In this document: piece by piece, positions 43,247 to 51,745 of the stretch
Position numbering within the stretch: position 1 is the first letter of the stretch
Layout of the letters: every line of letters begins with the position of its first letter
Source of the DNA: JADJAH01 sp964615795
GTDB taxonomy: Bacteria; Bacteroidota; Ignavibacteria; Tepidaquicellales; Tepidaquicellaceae
Reading direction: 5' to 3'
Assembly: GCA_964615795.1 (NCBI GenBank)
Contig: CAZTQR010000010.1
Coordinates: forward strand, 1-58,441
DNA: 58,441 nucleotides
Made by a program: the position numbers and the translations under genes
The notes under the pieces: generated by a model
What the model saw: the letters and a program-made list of their open reading frames with translations, nothing else
What the model was told of the DNA's origin: nothing
The model's database searches: none

Positions 43247-45244
43247 ATGAAGATTGGAGTATTCATATGTCATTGCGGAGAGAATATCAGCCGGACAGTT
43301 GACTGTCCTAGGGTTGCTGAAGCCTGCGAGAAGATTCCGGGAGTTGAGTTTTCGATTGACTACAAATACATGTGCTCGGATCCCGGGCAGAAGCTTATCA
43401 AAGACGCGGTTGAGATCCACAAGCTTGATGCAATAGTTGTCGGATCCTGCTCTCCCAATATGCACGAAAGGACATTCCGGAGCGCGGCAGTTGCAGCGGG
43501 CATAAACCCCTTTCTTGTGGAAATTGCAAATCTCCGGGAGCACTGCTCGTGGGTTCATGAGGATGTTGAATTGGCTACACGGAAAGCCATAGAGTTGGTC
43601 AGGATGGCTGTAGAAAAAGTGAAGAGGGATAAGCCGCTTTCCAAGATCAGAGTGCCTGTAACCAAGAGAGTGCTTGTGATAGGCGGTGGAATTGCAGGTA
43701 TTCAGGCGGCGCTGGACGTTGCAAATGCAGGATTTGATGTTGTGCTTGTGGAGAAAGAGCCTTCCATCGGCGGGCATATGAGCCAGCTCTCAGAAACATT
43801 TCCGACACTTGACTGCTCACAGTGCATCCTCACTCCGAGAATGGTGGAAGTTAATCAGCATCCGCGTATCAAACTCCTGACATACTCCGAGGTTGAAAAG
43901 ATCGAGGGCTTCATAGGCAATTTCAAAGCGACCATCCGAAAGAAGGCACGGCATATCAATGAGGATATATGTTCAGGCTGCGGACAATGCGTTTCAAAAT
44001 GCCCTATAAAGAAGAAGGCGTTCAACAGTTTTGAGGAAGGCCTCGCATTTAGGCCTGCTGTATATATTCCGTTCCCTCAGGCAGTACCGAATATACCTGT
44101 CATAGATGAAACTGTATGCACTTATTACAGGAACGGCAAATGCGGAATGTGCGTGAAGGCGTGCGACAGGCAGGCCATTGACTTTGATCAGAAGGATACT
44201 GTGATGGTGGCCGACATAGGCGCTGTTATTGTGGCAACCGGCTATAAGCTGTACAGCATCGGCAAGCAACCTCTTGGATCAAAGTACAAAGGCTACGGCG
44301 AATACGGATACGGAAAATATAAGGACGTGATAGACGGTTTGCAGTTCGAGAGAATTGCCAGCGCTTCCGGCCCAACCTCAGGTGAGATCAGGAGGCTTTC
44401 TGACGGAAAAGAACCTAAGAAGATAGTGTTCATTCAGTGTGTCGGCTCAAGAGATCCGGCCAAGGGAATTTCTTACTGCAGCAAGATATGCTGCATGTAC
44501 ACCGCCAAGCAGGCAATGCTCTACAGACACAAAGTTCATGACGGAGAAGCTTACGTTTTCTATATGGACATAAGAGCCGGCGGCAAAATGTATGAGGAGT
44601 TTGTAAGAAGGGCAATTGAGGAGGACCATGTGAATTACATCAGGGGCCGTGTTTCAAGGATCTATGAAGAAAATGGAAAGTACATTGTAAAAGGTGAAGA
44701 TACGATTGCAGGTGTGCCTGTGCAGATAGACGCAGACATGGTTGTGCTTGCTTCTGCAATGATCCCGCATGATAACGCGCCCGGCCTTGCGCAGAAGGTA
44801 GGAATACCCTACGACAAGTACGGTTTCTACAATGAGTCGCATCCCAAGCTGAAGCCTGTTGAAAGCACAACCGCAGGGGTGTTTCTTGCCGGTGCCTGCA
44901 ATGCGCCCAGAGACATTCCCGAATCAGTCGCAATGGCTTCAGCGGCAGCAAGCAAGGCGATAATTCTCTTCTCCTCCGATTCGCTTGAAAGAGAACCCGT
45001 AGTTGCAAGAGTGAATGAAGATCTGTGCGCGGGATGCTTCTACTGCAGAAAGGTGTGTCCGTTTGGAGCAGTTGAAGTGAGAGATATCAAGGACATTAAC
45101 GGTGTGGTTTACAAGGAAGTTGCTTACATAAATCAGGGTGTTTGCCAGGGGTGCGGAACGTGTACGGCAACATGCCTGTCCAAGTCTATTGAACTTGCAG
45201 GATTCAACAACGAAGAGATCTTCGCCGAAATTGCCGCATTGTAA
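43247..45244 (+). CDS. hdrA: Heterodisulfide reductase-type subunit A, FAD-containing (HdrA-like)
   Basis: The 665-residue protein has the N-terminal cysteine segment V-F-I-C-H-C-G-E-N and the FAD site V-I-G-G-G-I-A-G-I-Q-A-A with D-C-S-Q-C-I. A ferredoxin-type set C-S-G-C-G-Q-C-V-S-K-C-P and more clusters follow (T-Y-Y-R-N-G-K-C-G-M-C; Y-C-S-K-I-C-C). At the C terminus are two further [4Fe-4S] sets, C-A-G-C-F-Y-C-R-K-V-C-P and C-Q-G-C-G-T-C-T-A-T-C. HdrA holds the flavin that bifurcates electrons in related complexes. The domain order fits HdrA of bacterial Flx-Hdr complexes. It follows hdrB by 12 bases. Confidence 0.94.
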   Translation: MKIGVFICHCGENISRTVDCPRVAEACEKIPGVEFSIDYKYMCSDPGQKLIKDAVEIHKLDAIVVGSCSPNMHERTFRSAAVAAGINPFLVEIANLREHCSWVHEDVELATRKAIELVRMAVEKVKRDKPLSKIRVPVTKRVLVIGGGIAGIQAALDVANAGFDVVLVEKEPSIGGHMSQLSETFPTLDCSQCILTPRMVEVNQHPRIKLLTYSEVEKIEGFIGNFKATIRKKARHINEDICSGCGQCVSKCPIKKKAFNSFEEGLAFRPAVYIPFPQAVPNIPVIDETVCTYYRNGKCGMCVKACDRQAIDFDQKDTVMVADIGAVIVATGYKLYSIGKQPLGSKYKGYGEYGYGKYKDVIDGLQFERIASASGPTSGEIRRLSDGKEPKKIVFIQCVGSRDPAKGISYCSKICCMYTAKQAMLYRHKVHDGEAYVFYMDIRAGGKMYEEFVRRAIEEDHVNYIRGRVSRIYEENGKYIVKGEDTIAGVPVQIDADMVVLASAMIPHDNAPGLAQKVGIPYDKYGFYNESHPKLKPVESTTAGVFLAGACNAPRDIPESVAMASAAASKAIILFSSDSLEREPVVARVNEDLCAGCFYCRKVCPFGAVEVRDIKDINGVVYKEVAYINQGVCQGCGTCTATCLSKSIELAGFNNEEIFAEIAAL

Positions 45245-45298
45245 GATGCATAAGATGGAAACGGACATTCCTCAGGGATATGATAAAAGTTTTGAGTG

Positions 45299-45823
45299 AT
45301 GGATAACACAGACAATAACATCGGGAGCGGATGGGAACCAAAGATAGTTGCATTTGTATGCAACTGGTGCACCTATGCGGGAGCTGACCTTGCAGGCACA
45401 TCGCGTCTGAAGTATCCTGCAAACATGAAGATAATCAGAGTAATGTGTTCAGGCGCAGTTGATCCGGTATTTATTCTTAAAGCCTTCGAGCGCGGCGCTG
45501 ACGGAGTGCTGGTATCGGGATGCCATCCCAACGATTGTCACTACAATGCCGGTAATTTCCATGCAAGAAGAAGATGGGACCTGTTCCATGCACTGCTTGA
45601 TTTCGCAGGCATTGAAAAGGAAAGGCTTCAGTTCTCATGGATCTCTGCTTCGGAGGGCAAAAAGTTTGCTGATGTTGTAACGAAAATTACAAACGACATC
45701 AAAATGATCGGGCCATTCAAAGGCTATCAGGAAATGAACAGGCAGTTCATAACGGAATTTCCGGAACAGGAAGAAGTACAGCCTGCTCATCAGAGTTCGG
45801 AAGCGGAGGTGGTAAATGGATGA
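45299..45823 (+). CDS. mvhD: MvhD-like [2Fe-2S] electron-transfer subunit (FlxD-type)
   Basis: The 174-residue protein reads F-V-C-N-W-C-T-Y-A-G-A-D and R-V-M-C-S-G-A-V-D-P-V-F-I-L-K-A-F-E-R-G-A-D-G-V. It then has S-G-C-H-P-N-D-C-H-Y, the cysteine pattern of MvhD, which links a hydrogenase or NADH module to HdrA. I place the start at ATG 45299; a GTG at 45296 is also in frame. It overlaps the next gene by 8 bases. Its position between hdrA and the NAD-module genes matches the adaptor role of MvhD/FlxD. Confidence 0.9.
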   Translation: MDNTDNNIGSGWEPKIVAFVCNWCTYAGADLAGTSRLKYPANMKIIRVMCSGAVDPVFILKAFERGADGVLVSGCHPNDCHYNAGNFHARRRWDLFHALLDFAGIEKERLQFSWISASEGKKFADVVTKITNDIKMIGPFKGYQEMNRQFITEFPEQEEVQPAHQSSEAEVVNG

Positions 45824-46700
45824 GCTGAGAAGATTCGCGCGGGAATTGCTTGAGAAGAAGGAAGTTGCGGCAGTCATTGGTTATGAGCAGGTGAGCGAAG
45901 CAAGGACCAGGCCTGTGATAATCACCGATCCTGCTGAATGCGGAAAGTTAGTGCTCAATGAATACTGCCTGAACAACCTCGTTGTTTACCTGAACAGGGC
46001 AAGAATTAAAGCGCTGGCCAGGTCTAAAGAAGGGATCAAGAAGCTTGCAATAGTTGCAAAGCCCTGTGACATCCGTTCAATTGTTGCTCTGATTCAGGAG
46101 AATCAGATCAGGAGGGAGAATCTTGTTATCCTTGGCATCAACTGCCACGGTGTTGTAAGGGATTTCGGAAGTGACTTCAACGGCGATAACCTCGCCGCAA
46201 AATGCATTTCATGCATTACCCAATCCTCTTCTTACGCAGACAAGTCATTTGGTGAAATGCAGAAGATTCCGGAGTTTACAGGAAAGCTTACGTATGATCT
46301 CACCGAAATTGAACAACTACCTGCCGGGAAGAGGCTGGAATTTTTCAGGGAGCAATTCGACAAATGCATCAAGTGCTATGCCTGCAGAGCGGTTTGTCCC
46401 ATGTGCTACTGCCAGAGATGCATTACTGATAAAACTATACCGAGGTGGATTGAATCAAGTTCACATTCAAGAGGAAACTTTGCATGGAACATTGTTCGCG
46501 CATTTCACCTTAGCGGGAGATGCACGGGATGCGGAGAGTGCGAGCGCGCCTGTCCTATGGATATTCCTCTTTCGCTTCTCAACAGGAAAATGGCAATGGC
46601 TTCAAAGGAGCTCTTCGGGTATGAATCAGGCATCAGCATTGACAATCCTACGCTTGTGGGAAGTTATGATCAGAAGGACAGCGATAAGCTTTTCATGTGA
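45816..46700 (+). CDS. Fe-S protein of the Flx-like NAD(P)H module (ferredoxin-type dicluster)
   Basis: The 294-residue protein has an N-terminal part of the F420-hydrogenase beta-subunit type (A-K-P-C-D-I-R-S-I-V-A-L, I-N-C-H-G-V, C-I-S-C-I-T). Two ferredoxin motifs follow: C-I-K-C-Y-A-C-R-A-V-C-P and C-T-G-C-G-E-C-E-R-A-C-P. This is the layout of the Fe-S subunits found between FlxA and MvhD in Desulfovibrio flx-hdr loci and in related sulfhydrogenase-like complexes. I do not assign it as FlxB or FlxC. Its ATG overlaps the mvhD end by 8 bases. It probably relays electrons from the NAD(P)H flavin to MvhD. Confidence 0.82.
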   Translation: MDELRRFARELLEKKEVAAVIGYEQVSEARTRPVIITDPAECGKLVLNEYCLNNLVVYLNRARIKALARSKEGIKKLAIVAKPCDIRSIVALIQENQIRRENLVILGINCHGVVRDFGSDFNGDNLAAKCISCITQSSSYADKSFGEMQKIPEFTGKLTYDLTEIEQLPAGKRLEFFREQFDKCIKCYACRAVCPMCYCQRCITDKTIPRWIESSSHSRGNFAWNIVRAFHLSGRCTGCGECERACPMDIPLSLLNRKMAMASKELFGYESGISIDNPTLVGSYDQKDSDKLFM

Positions 46701-46734
46701 ATGGAATATCAAACATCAATATTGAGATAGTGAA

Positions 46735-47748
46735 ATGATAGATGAGAAAGTGATATTAAAAGAAGATCTGCTGCGGATATGCGAGGATGTCATAAGGAAG
46801 GGAGATACTCTCCTTGCACCGGGCATTGCGGAGTATGGAATTGTCAGGGATGTGTCGAAGATCAACCTTGATCCGGAAGCTTTGCCTGCAAAGTTATCAT
46901 TCAAGTCATACGTCTTTCCAAAATCTGAGCCGATACTTTATTACAGGAGAAGCAAGAATGACGTTACACTCATAGATGCCGACGTTGACGGCAGGAAAAC
47001 AGTGGTCCTTGGAGCAAAGCCCTGCGATGCAGGTTCTATAGACATAATGAAGGAACTGTTCAACTGGGACTACAGGGACGAATTCTTCAACCTGCGCGCG
47101 AAGCACTTTATCATGATCGGAATGATGTGCAAAGCTCACGATGAGTATTGCTTTTGCACTTCCGTGGGATGCTCGCCCGTTTCAGAAAAAGGCTCCGACC
47201 TTTTCCTCATCCCGGTAAGTGAAAATGAATACGCTTTGAGAATCATTACAGAGAAAGGAAGAGAATTCATAGAGCCATATTTCAGATTTCTGAGCGATGG
47301 TGACGCTATGAGGACGGCGGAAGCGCTTGCAGCTGCCGACTATCCACCTATTGCTTTTGATCCGAAAGAAGTCCACGAATGGCTTGGCAGGAATTTCGAC
47401 AGTCCGAAGTGGGACGGCATCGGGGAAGTGTGTCTCTCATGCGCGCAGTGTGCATTCGCCTGCCCGGTTTGTCATTGTTTCGATATTGTGGATGAGGACT
47501 ACAGTTACTCGGAAGGAAGAAGAATGAAGAACTGGGACGGCTGCCAGTTCGGGCATTTTACGCTTCATGCATCCGGCCACAATCCGAGAGACATTCAAAG
47601 CAAGAGATACAGGCAAAGGATCAATCACAAGTTCAGATACTATGTGGATAAGTTTGGAAAGATACTATGCACGGGCTGCGGGAGATGTTCCAGAGGCTGT
47701 CCGGTGAGCATTGACATAAAAGAGATCGTCTCAAACTGCAAAGACTGA
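46735..47748 (+). CDS. Fe-S protein of the Flx-like NAD(P)H module, sulfhydrogenase beta / AsrA-like
   Basis: The 337-residue protein has the pattern of the beta subunit of sulfhydrogenases and of the AsrA sulfite-reductase subunit. It has L-G-A-K-P-C-D-A-G-S-I, C-F-C-T-S-V-G-C near residue 140, then C-L-S-C-A-Q-C-A-F-A-C-P-V-C-H-C and C-T-G-C-G-R-C-S-R-G-C-P at the C terminus, each able to hold a [4Fe-4S] cluster. In those enzymes it passes electrons between an NAD(P)H-flavin subunit (the next gene) and the Fe-S chain. It follows the preceding gene by 34 bases and the next starts 13 bases on. The exact Flx letter is not assigned. Confidence 0.83.
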   Translation: MIDEKVILKEDLLRICEDVIRKGDTLLAPGIAEYGIVRDVSKINLDPEALPAKLSFKSYVFPKSEPILYYRRSKNDVTLIDADVDGRKTVVLGAKPCDAGSIDIMKELFNWDYRDEFFNLRAKHFIMIGMMCKAHDEYCFCTSVGCSPVSEKGSDLFLIPVSENEYALRIITEKGREFIEPYFRFLSDGDAMRTAEALAAADYPPIAFDPKEVHEWLGRNFDSPKWDGIGEVCLSCAQCAFACPVCHCFDIVDEDYSYSEGRRMKNWDGCQFGHFTLHASGHNPRDIQSKRYRQRINHKFRYYVDKFGKILCTGCGRCSRGCPVSIDIKEIVSNCKD

Positions 47749-47761
47749 CATCAGAAGAGTT

Positions 47762-48595
47762 ATGGACAATATTTACATGCCGCATCTGGCAGTGATAAAG
47801 CAGATCATTGAGGAATCGCCCGATACAAAGACATTCAGGTTGGCTTTCCGCGATCGTGACACTGCGGAAAGATTCACATTCAACGCGGGGCAGTTTGCCG
47901 AGTATTCTGCATTCGGCGACGGTGAGTCAACATTCTGCATAGCATCTTCGCCAACCAACAGGGAATTCATAGAGTGTTCATTCAAAGTGTATGGGAAGGT
48001 TACACAGTCACTTCAAAGACTGAACACGGGAGACACAATCGGCATCAGAGGCCCTTACGGCAACTGGTTTCCGCTCAAAGAGCTTAAAGGAAGAAACCTG
48101 CTGTTCATTGCCGGTGGCATTGGCATGGCTCCGGTGAGGTGCGTTATTGAGAATGTTCTTGACTGGAGGGATGATTACGGATCTCTGACAATAATCTACG
48201 GCGCAAGATCAGTGAATGACATAATTTACAAAGACAAAGTGAAATCATGGAGATCCCGCAGTGATGTGAAGACGATCATTACAGTGGATCCGGGGGGAGA
48301 GACCTCATCCTGGGACGGAGAGGTCGGGTTTGTCCCTGCGGTTGCAGAAAAGGCAAAGCCATCAAACGAGAACACATCAGTGATAATGTGCGGGCCGCCT
48401 GTGATGATCAAGTTCACAATGCCTGTGCTTGAAAAGCTTGGTTTCAGCGGCAAGGATATTTATACTACGCTTGAGAACAGAATGAAGTGCGGTCTGGGAA
48501 AATGCGGCAGATGCAATATCGGGAATGTGTATGTTTGCAAAGACGGACCCGTATTCACTTATGAACAGATCCGAAACCTGCCTCAGGAATTCTGA
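47762..48595 (+). CDS. FAD/NAD(P)-binding subunit of the Flx-like module (FlxA / HydG-like)
   Basis: The 277-residue protein belongs to the ferredoxin-NADP reductase family with a C-terminal [2Fe-2S] site as in DHOD-B subunits (K-C-G-L-G-K-C-G-R-C ... Y-V-C). It has F-N-A-G-Q-F-A-E-Y-S (FAD site), L-L-F-I-A-G-G-I-G-M-A-P-V-R (NAD(P)-binding start) and M-C-G-P-P-V-M. It would oxidise NAD(P)H and feed electrons into the Fe-S and Hdr proteins encoded just before it. NAD versus NADP preference cannot be decided from the motif alone. It is the last gene of the operon; a palindromic hairpin covers its stop. Confidence 0.88.
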   Translation: MDNIYMPHLAVIKQIIEESPDTKTFRLAFRDRDTAERFTFNAGQFAEYSAFGDGESTFCIASSPTNREFIECSFKVYGKVTQSLQRLNTGDTIGIRGPYGNWFPLKELKGRNLLFIAGGIGMAPVRCVIENVLDWRDDYGSLTIIYGARSVNDIIYKDKVKSWRSRSDVKTIITVDPGGETSSWDGEVGFVPAVAEKAKPSNENTSVIMCGPPVMIKFTMPVLEKLGFSGKDIYTTLENRMKCGLGKCGRCNIGNVYVCKDGPVFTYEQIRNLPQEF

Positions 48596-48608
48596 TGATC
48601 CTCATCAG
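48592..48608. terminator. Possible weak terminator hairpin after the Hdr/Flx operon
   Basis: CTGATGA (48592-48598), TCC and TCATCAG (48602-48608) form a short hairpin that includes the stop codon of the last operon gene. No T run follows, so this is a weak candidate. Confidence 0.3.
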
Positions 48609-48683
48609 CATTTGCAATGTCCTGTCTTTCCGGAAAGTAAAATTAAGTACTGATAAAGGCAGTTTTGCGGGAGATCAACTGAT

Positions 48684-49262
48684 TTAGGTTACGCCGTAAT
48701 TGCCGCCGCTCTTTGAATCAGCCGCCATGTAATTTAACTTGTCAAGCAGGCCGCCGGCTGAATCGCTTACTGCCAGCATATCAAATACATGCTTGCCCAG
48801 GAACCCTTTCTCAACAGCATCACTCAGGAATTTCAGTAAAGGATCAAAATATCCGTCAACATTGAACAGCCCGATAGGTTTAGAGTGAATGCCAAGCTGT
48901 TTCCAAGTCCAAACCTCAAAGAGCTCTTCCATTGTACCGATTCCCCCGGACATTGCAATGAAAGCATCGGACAGCTCCGACATCCTTGCTTTGCGTTCAT
49001 GCATTGTGTTGACAATTATCAGTTCGTCAACTTCATGGAGCGCTGCCTCCTTATCAACAAGCAAACCCGGAATTACTCCTGTAACCCGGACATTGTAATT
49101 CATTGCAGTGTTTGCGATTTCACCCATGATTCCGATATTGCCGCCGCCATAAACCAGCGACAGACTTCGAAGCGCCATTTCCTTTGCAAGAGATTGTGCG
49201 GCAAGCAGGTGTGCGGTTCCTTTCCCGGAACTGGATCCGCAGAAAACGCACACTGCCTTCAT
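48684..49262 (-). CDS. LOG family protein (nucleoside-monophosphate phosphoribohydrolase-like)
   Basis: The 192-residue protein opens V-C-V-F-C-G-S-S-S-G-K-G-T and has L-V-Y-G-G-G-N-I-G-I-M-G. Its active-site segment M-S-G-G-I-G-T-M-E-E-L-F-E-V-W-T-W-K-Q-L-G corresponds to the family PGGxGTxxE, with Ser in place of Pro. LOG proteins remove the base from nucleoside 5'-monophosphates; in plants this releases cytokinin. They are often misnamed lysine decarboxylases. The gene overlaps the DUF4199 stop by 4 bases, so the two are co-transcribed. Confidence 0.9.
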   Translation of the reverse strand: MKAVCVFCGSSSGKGTAHLLAAQSLAKEMALRSLSLVYGGGNIGIMGEIANTAMNYNVRVTGVIPGLLVDKEAALHEVDELIIVNTMHERKARMSELSDAFIAMSGGIGTMEELFEVWTWKQLGIHSKPIGLFNVDGYFDPLLKFLSDAVEKGFLGKHVFDMLAVSDSAGGLLDKLNYMAADSKSGGNYGVT

Positions 49263-49780
49263 TTAGCTGTGTATGTATTTTGCTTTCTCTGGGATTTCTT
49301 GAGCATATTGGAACAAATCGCCGAGATGCCCGATCCGGCAATTAATATGAGAAGAAGATTATTGCTGATGCGGCTTTGAAGGTCGTAATTCAGTTCGATG
49401 AATTCCATCGTCTTGTCAATTGATTCTCTTGGCGTTGCAGATGAGATTAGAATATGTTCAACTTCTTTGCTAAGCCTGAGCGCCATTCCTTTGTTGATGA
49501 TCTCAAAATAAATATAAGTGATGAACACAATAATGATTGCAGTGGCAAAAGTAATAATTATTCCGGTTCTTAACCCCTCGTTGAATGAGATGAATCCGAA
49601 GTTGACTTTATCCCTTTTCTCCCTGATGGCGAAGTAAATAAGCGAAAGCGGAAGTATAGTGATCAGCAAGCCAAGGTAGAAAGTAGTTTCCTTAAGAGCA
49701 GGTACAAGGAGGGTGTATTCAATGACCATTAATATAAAGATCAGAAATGATATGAATATACTGTACTTAAATTCTATCAT
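49259..49780 (-). CDS. DUF4199 family membrane protein
   Basis: The 173-residue protein has four likely transmembrane helices (about residues 8-26, 33-51, 70-92 and 139-158). It also has the D-K-V-N-F-G-F-I-S-F-N-E-G-L-R-T-G-I block near residue 57, typical of DUF4199, a family largely restricted to Bacteroidota and relatives. No function is known. Its composition is more AT-rich than the neighbours. It heads a two-gene unit with the LOG protein. Confidence 0.8.
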   Translation of the reverse strand: MIEFKYSIFISFLIFILMVIEYTLLVPALKETTFYLGLLITILPLSLIYFAIREKRDKVNFGFISFNEGLRTGIIITFATAIIIVFITYIYFEIINKGMALRLSKEVEHILISSATPRESIDKTMEFIELNYDLQSRISNNLLLILIAGSGISAICSNMLKKSQRKQNTYTAK

Positions 49781-49876
49781 TCTTCTGACAGAAATTTATT
49801 AGGCAAGATCATTTTAAATTTGGTATTGATTCTTCCGCCGCAATTTGTCATTTCAGTGAAAGCAAAAACACAGCAT

Positions 49877-50146
49877 TTAACTTGATTTAACGTCTTTCAG
49901 CAATTGCCGGGCATAGTCAGCATCTTCCGGAAGTACTTTGAAAACTACCGGGCCGGTAACAGGATTGAATCCAGTGCCAAGCACTCCCACGCCAAACAGG
50001 TCCTGCACTCCTTCGCCTTCTGCAAGATACTTTATCTGAGCCTCATCGAGAATTGATTTCACAATGGCTATCAAACCGTCATGGCCTGTTTCATACACAG
50101 GCACCAAACTCTCGTGATCGAGCTTTTCATGTTCTTCTCTGTTCAT
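49877..50146 (-). CDS. DUF2007-type putative signal-transducing protein
   Basis: This 89-residue protein has L-V-P-V-Y-E-T-G-H-D-G-L-I-A-I-V-K-S-I-L-D-E-A-Q-I and a C-terminal V-F-K-V-L-P-E-D-A-D-Y-A-R-Q-L-L. That is the ferredoxin-like fold pattern of DUF2007, described as a putative prokaryotic signal-transducing domain. It is a single-gene unit between the DUF4199 gene and a divergent promoter. Nothing in the neighbourhood indicates its input or output. Confidence 0.8.
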   Translation of the reverse strand: MNREEHEKLDHESLVPVYETGHDGLIAIVKSILDEAQIKYLAEGEGVQDLFGVGVLGTGFNPVTGPVVFKVLPEDADYARQLLKDVKSS

Positions 50147-50261
50147 GTGTTTTGTTTACGATAATCTTTGAAAATAAATCAATTTATTCAACTGACTTTT
50201 GAGGTAAGTGATCGGAATGTGCGGCAGAGTTTTGCTTCTTTATTACTTTCGGCTGATGCAG

Positions 50262-50269
50262 TATCTTTG
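50262..50269 (+). promoter_or_regulatory. TAnnTTTG promoter element before the DUF1801 gene
   Basis: TATCTTTG at 50262-50269 lies 20 bases before the ATG at 50290, with an expected transcription start near 50276. No TTG is found at the ideal distance. Confidence 0.5.
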
Positions 50270-50289
50270 CACCAAAAAAGCAATCAACC

Positions 50290-50745
50290 ATGCAGTCAAA
50301 AGCCGCCACACCGGATGAGTACATTGAATCATTGCCGGAAGAAAGAAAGGAAGCACTCGCCAAACTGAGAAAGATCATAAAAAAGAACCTGCCCAAAGGC
50401 TTCTCCGAAGAAATGAATTACGGCATGCTGGGATATGTAGTACCGCACAAACTCTATCCCAAAGGGTATCATTGTGACCCGAAACTGCCGCTGCCGTTTC
50501 TGGCAGTAGCATCTCAAAAGAATTTTGTGGCACTGTACCACATGGGGATCTATGCAAAGAAAGACCTACTCGACTGGTTCAAAAAGGAATTTCCCAAGCA
50601 CAGCAAGAAGAAACTGGATATGGGAAAGAGCTGCATCAGGTTCAAGAAGACGGAAGACATTCCTTATGAGCTGATCGGGGAGCTTGTTTCAAAAATGACG
50701 CCTGCCGACTGGATCGAATGCTACGAAAGCGCATTCAAAAAGTAA
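50290..50745 (+). CDS. DUF1801 family protein (YdhG-like fold)
   Basis: The 151-residue protein begins T-P-D-E-Y-I-E-S-L-P-E-E-R-K-E-A-L-A-K-L-R-K-I-I. It includes F-S-E-E-M-N-Y-G-M-L-G-Y and F-V-A-L-Y-H-M-G-I-Y-A, then S-C-I-R-F-K-K-T-E-D-I-P, the pattern of DUF1801. Related Bacillus proteins (YdhG) have been called iron chaperones, but that is not safe to transfer. It is a single gene with its own promoter element, convergent with speB. Confidence 0.87.
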   Translation: MQSKAATPDEYIESLPEERKEALAKLRKIIKKNLPKGFSEEMNYGMLGYVVPHKLYPKGYHCDPKLPLPFLAVASQKNFVALYHMGIYAKKDLLDWFKKEFPKHSKKKLDMGKSCIRFKKTEDIPYELIGELVSKMTPADWIECYESAFKK

Positions 50746-50848
50746 GCGGACCCGGAATTAACGGAAATGTCCGGTGACAGCTGTTATACAAAAATGATGC
50801 ATTGTTCCGGTAAAATTTCAGCGTGCAAATTCTACAGGCATTTCGCAA

Positions 50849-51742
50849 TCAGGGAATAAAATAGTTGAGCATTTTGTAGATCAGCTTTGCCGTCATAAAA
50901 TCAGGGAATGGATTTTGCTTCCTTGGCGAAAGCTCAACAACGTCAAATCCAACCACCTTTCTATCCCGTCCAAGCTGCTTCAGGAGTTTCATGGTTTCAT
51001 CCCAAAAGAATCCGTTCGGTTCAGGCGTGCCCGTTGACGGCATAAGCGAAGGATCAAAATAATCCACATCAAAAGTAATGTAAACATTCCTGTTCAGGCC
51101 GTCTATTACGGATGATTGCCAGTCAGCCCCGTACTTGCCATCCCTGATCTCAAAAGCAAAAAATGTCCTGATCCCGTTGGCCTTTATAAATTCATACTCT
51201 TCCCTGCATTGTGCGCGAATTCCAACCTGCGTGATGTTCTTTGTGAATTCGCTTACACGTGCCGCAAAGCATGCATGCGAATATTTTGTGCCTTCGTATT
51301 CGTTGCGCAGATCGGAATGAGCATCAAAATGAAGGACCGAAAGGTCGCTGTATGAATTGAAATGTGCACGGATAGGTGCGGTGGAGATACTGTGCTCGCC
51401 GCCGAGTGTTACCACAAACTTTCCGTCGTCTATCAGTTCCTTCACGGATCCGTAGATCGCATCAAGAGCTTTCTTTCCCTTCTTCTCTTTGAGGTTCAAA
51501 GGAAGAAGAGAACAGATCCCTTTTTCAAAGCAAAGCTCACGGTTCAGTTCTTCGTCAAAGAATTCCACATAATGCGAAGCATCAAGTATTGCCGCAGGTC
51601 CTTTAGAGGTTCCCTTTCCGTAGGAAGTGGTTTGCTCGAAAGGAACGGGCAGGATGCATACCTGGGAATTTCTGTAGGCGGAATACTTTTCTTCAATTGC
51701 AAGAAAGTTCTTCTTTATTCCGAAATATTTCCTGTCGTACAT
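50849..51742 (-). CDS. speB: Agmatinase family ureohydrolase
   Basis: The 297-residue protein has the ureohydrolase metal motifs G-G-E-H-S, D-A-H-S-D-L-R and F-D-V-D-Y-F-D-P-S, with S-H-A-C. This is the dinuclear manganese site of agmatinase, which makes putrescine and urea. The P-E-P-N-G-F-F-W and V-V-G-F-D-V-V-E-L-S-P blocks are also conserved. Agmatinase versus a related guanidino-acid hydrolase cannot be fully decided by eye. It starts 3 bases after the dnaX stop, as the last gene of lon-dnaX-speB. Confidence 0.9.
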   Translation of the reverse strand: MYDRKYFGIKKNFLAIEEKYSAYRNSQVCILPVPFEQTTSYGKGTSKGPAAILDASHYVEFFDEELNRELCFEKGICSLLPLNLKEKKGKKALDAIYGSVKELIDDGKFVVTLGGEHSISTAPIRAHFNSYSDLSVLHFDAHSDLRNEYEGTKYSHACFAARVSEFTKNITQVGIRAQCREEYEFIKANGIRTFFAFEIRDGKYGADWQSSVIDGLNRNVYITFDVDYFDPSLMPSTGTPEPNGFFWDETMKLLKQLGRDRKVVGFDVVELSPRKQNPFPDFMTAKLIYKMLNYFIP

Positions 51743-51745
51743 AGG

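Noticed and set aside
41704..48595. Hdr genes as a sign of a methanogen
   Set aside because: The other genes are bacterial, promoters are of Bacteroidota type, and HdrABC with MvhD and Flx-type proteins occurs widely in anaerobic bacteria.
48592..48608. Hairpin after the Hdr/Flx operon as a strong terminator
   Set aside because: The stem is short and no T run follows, so it is kept only as a weak candidate.
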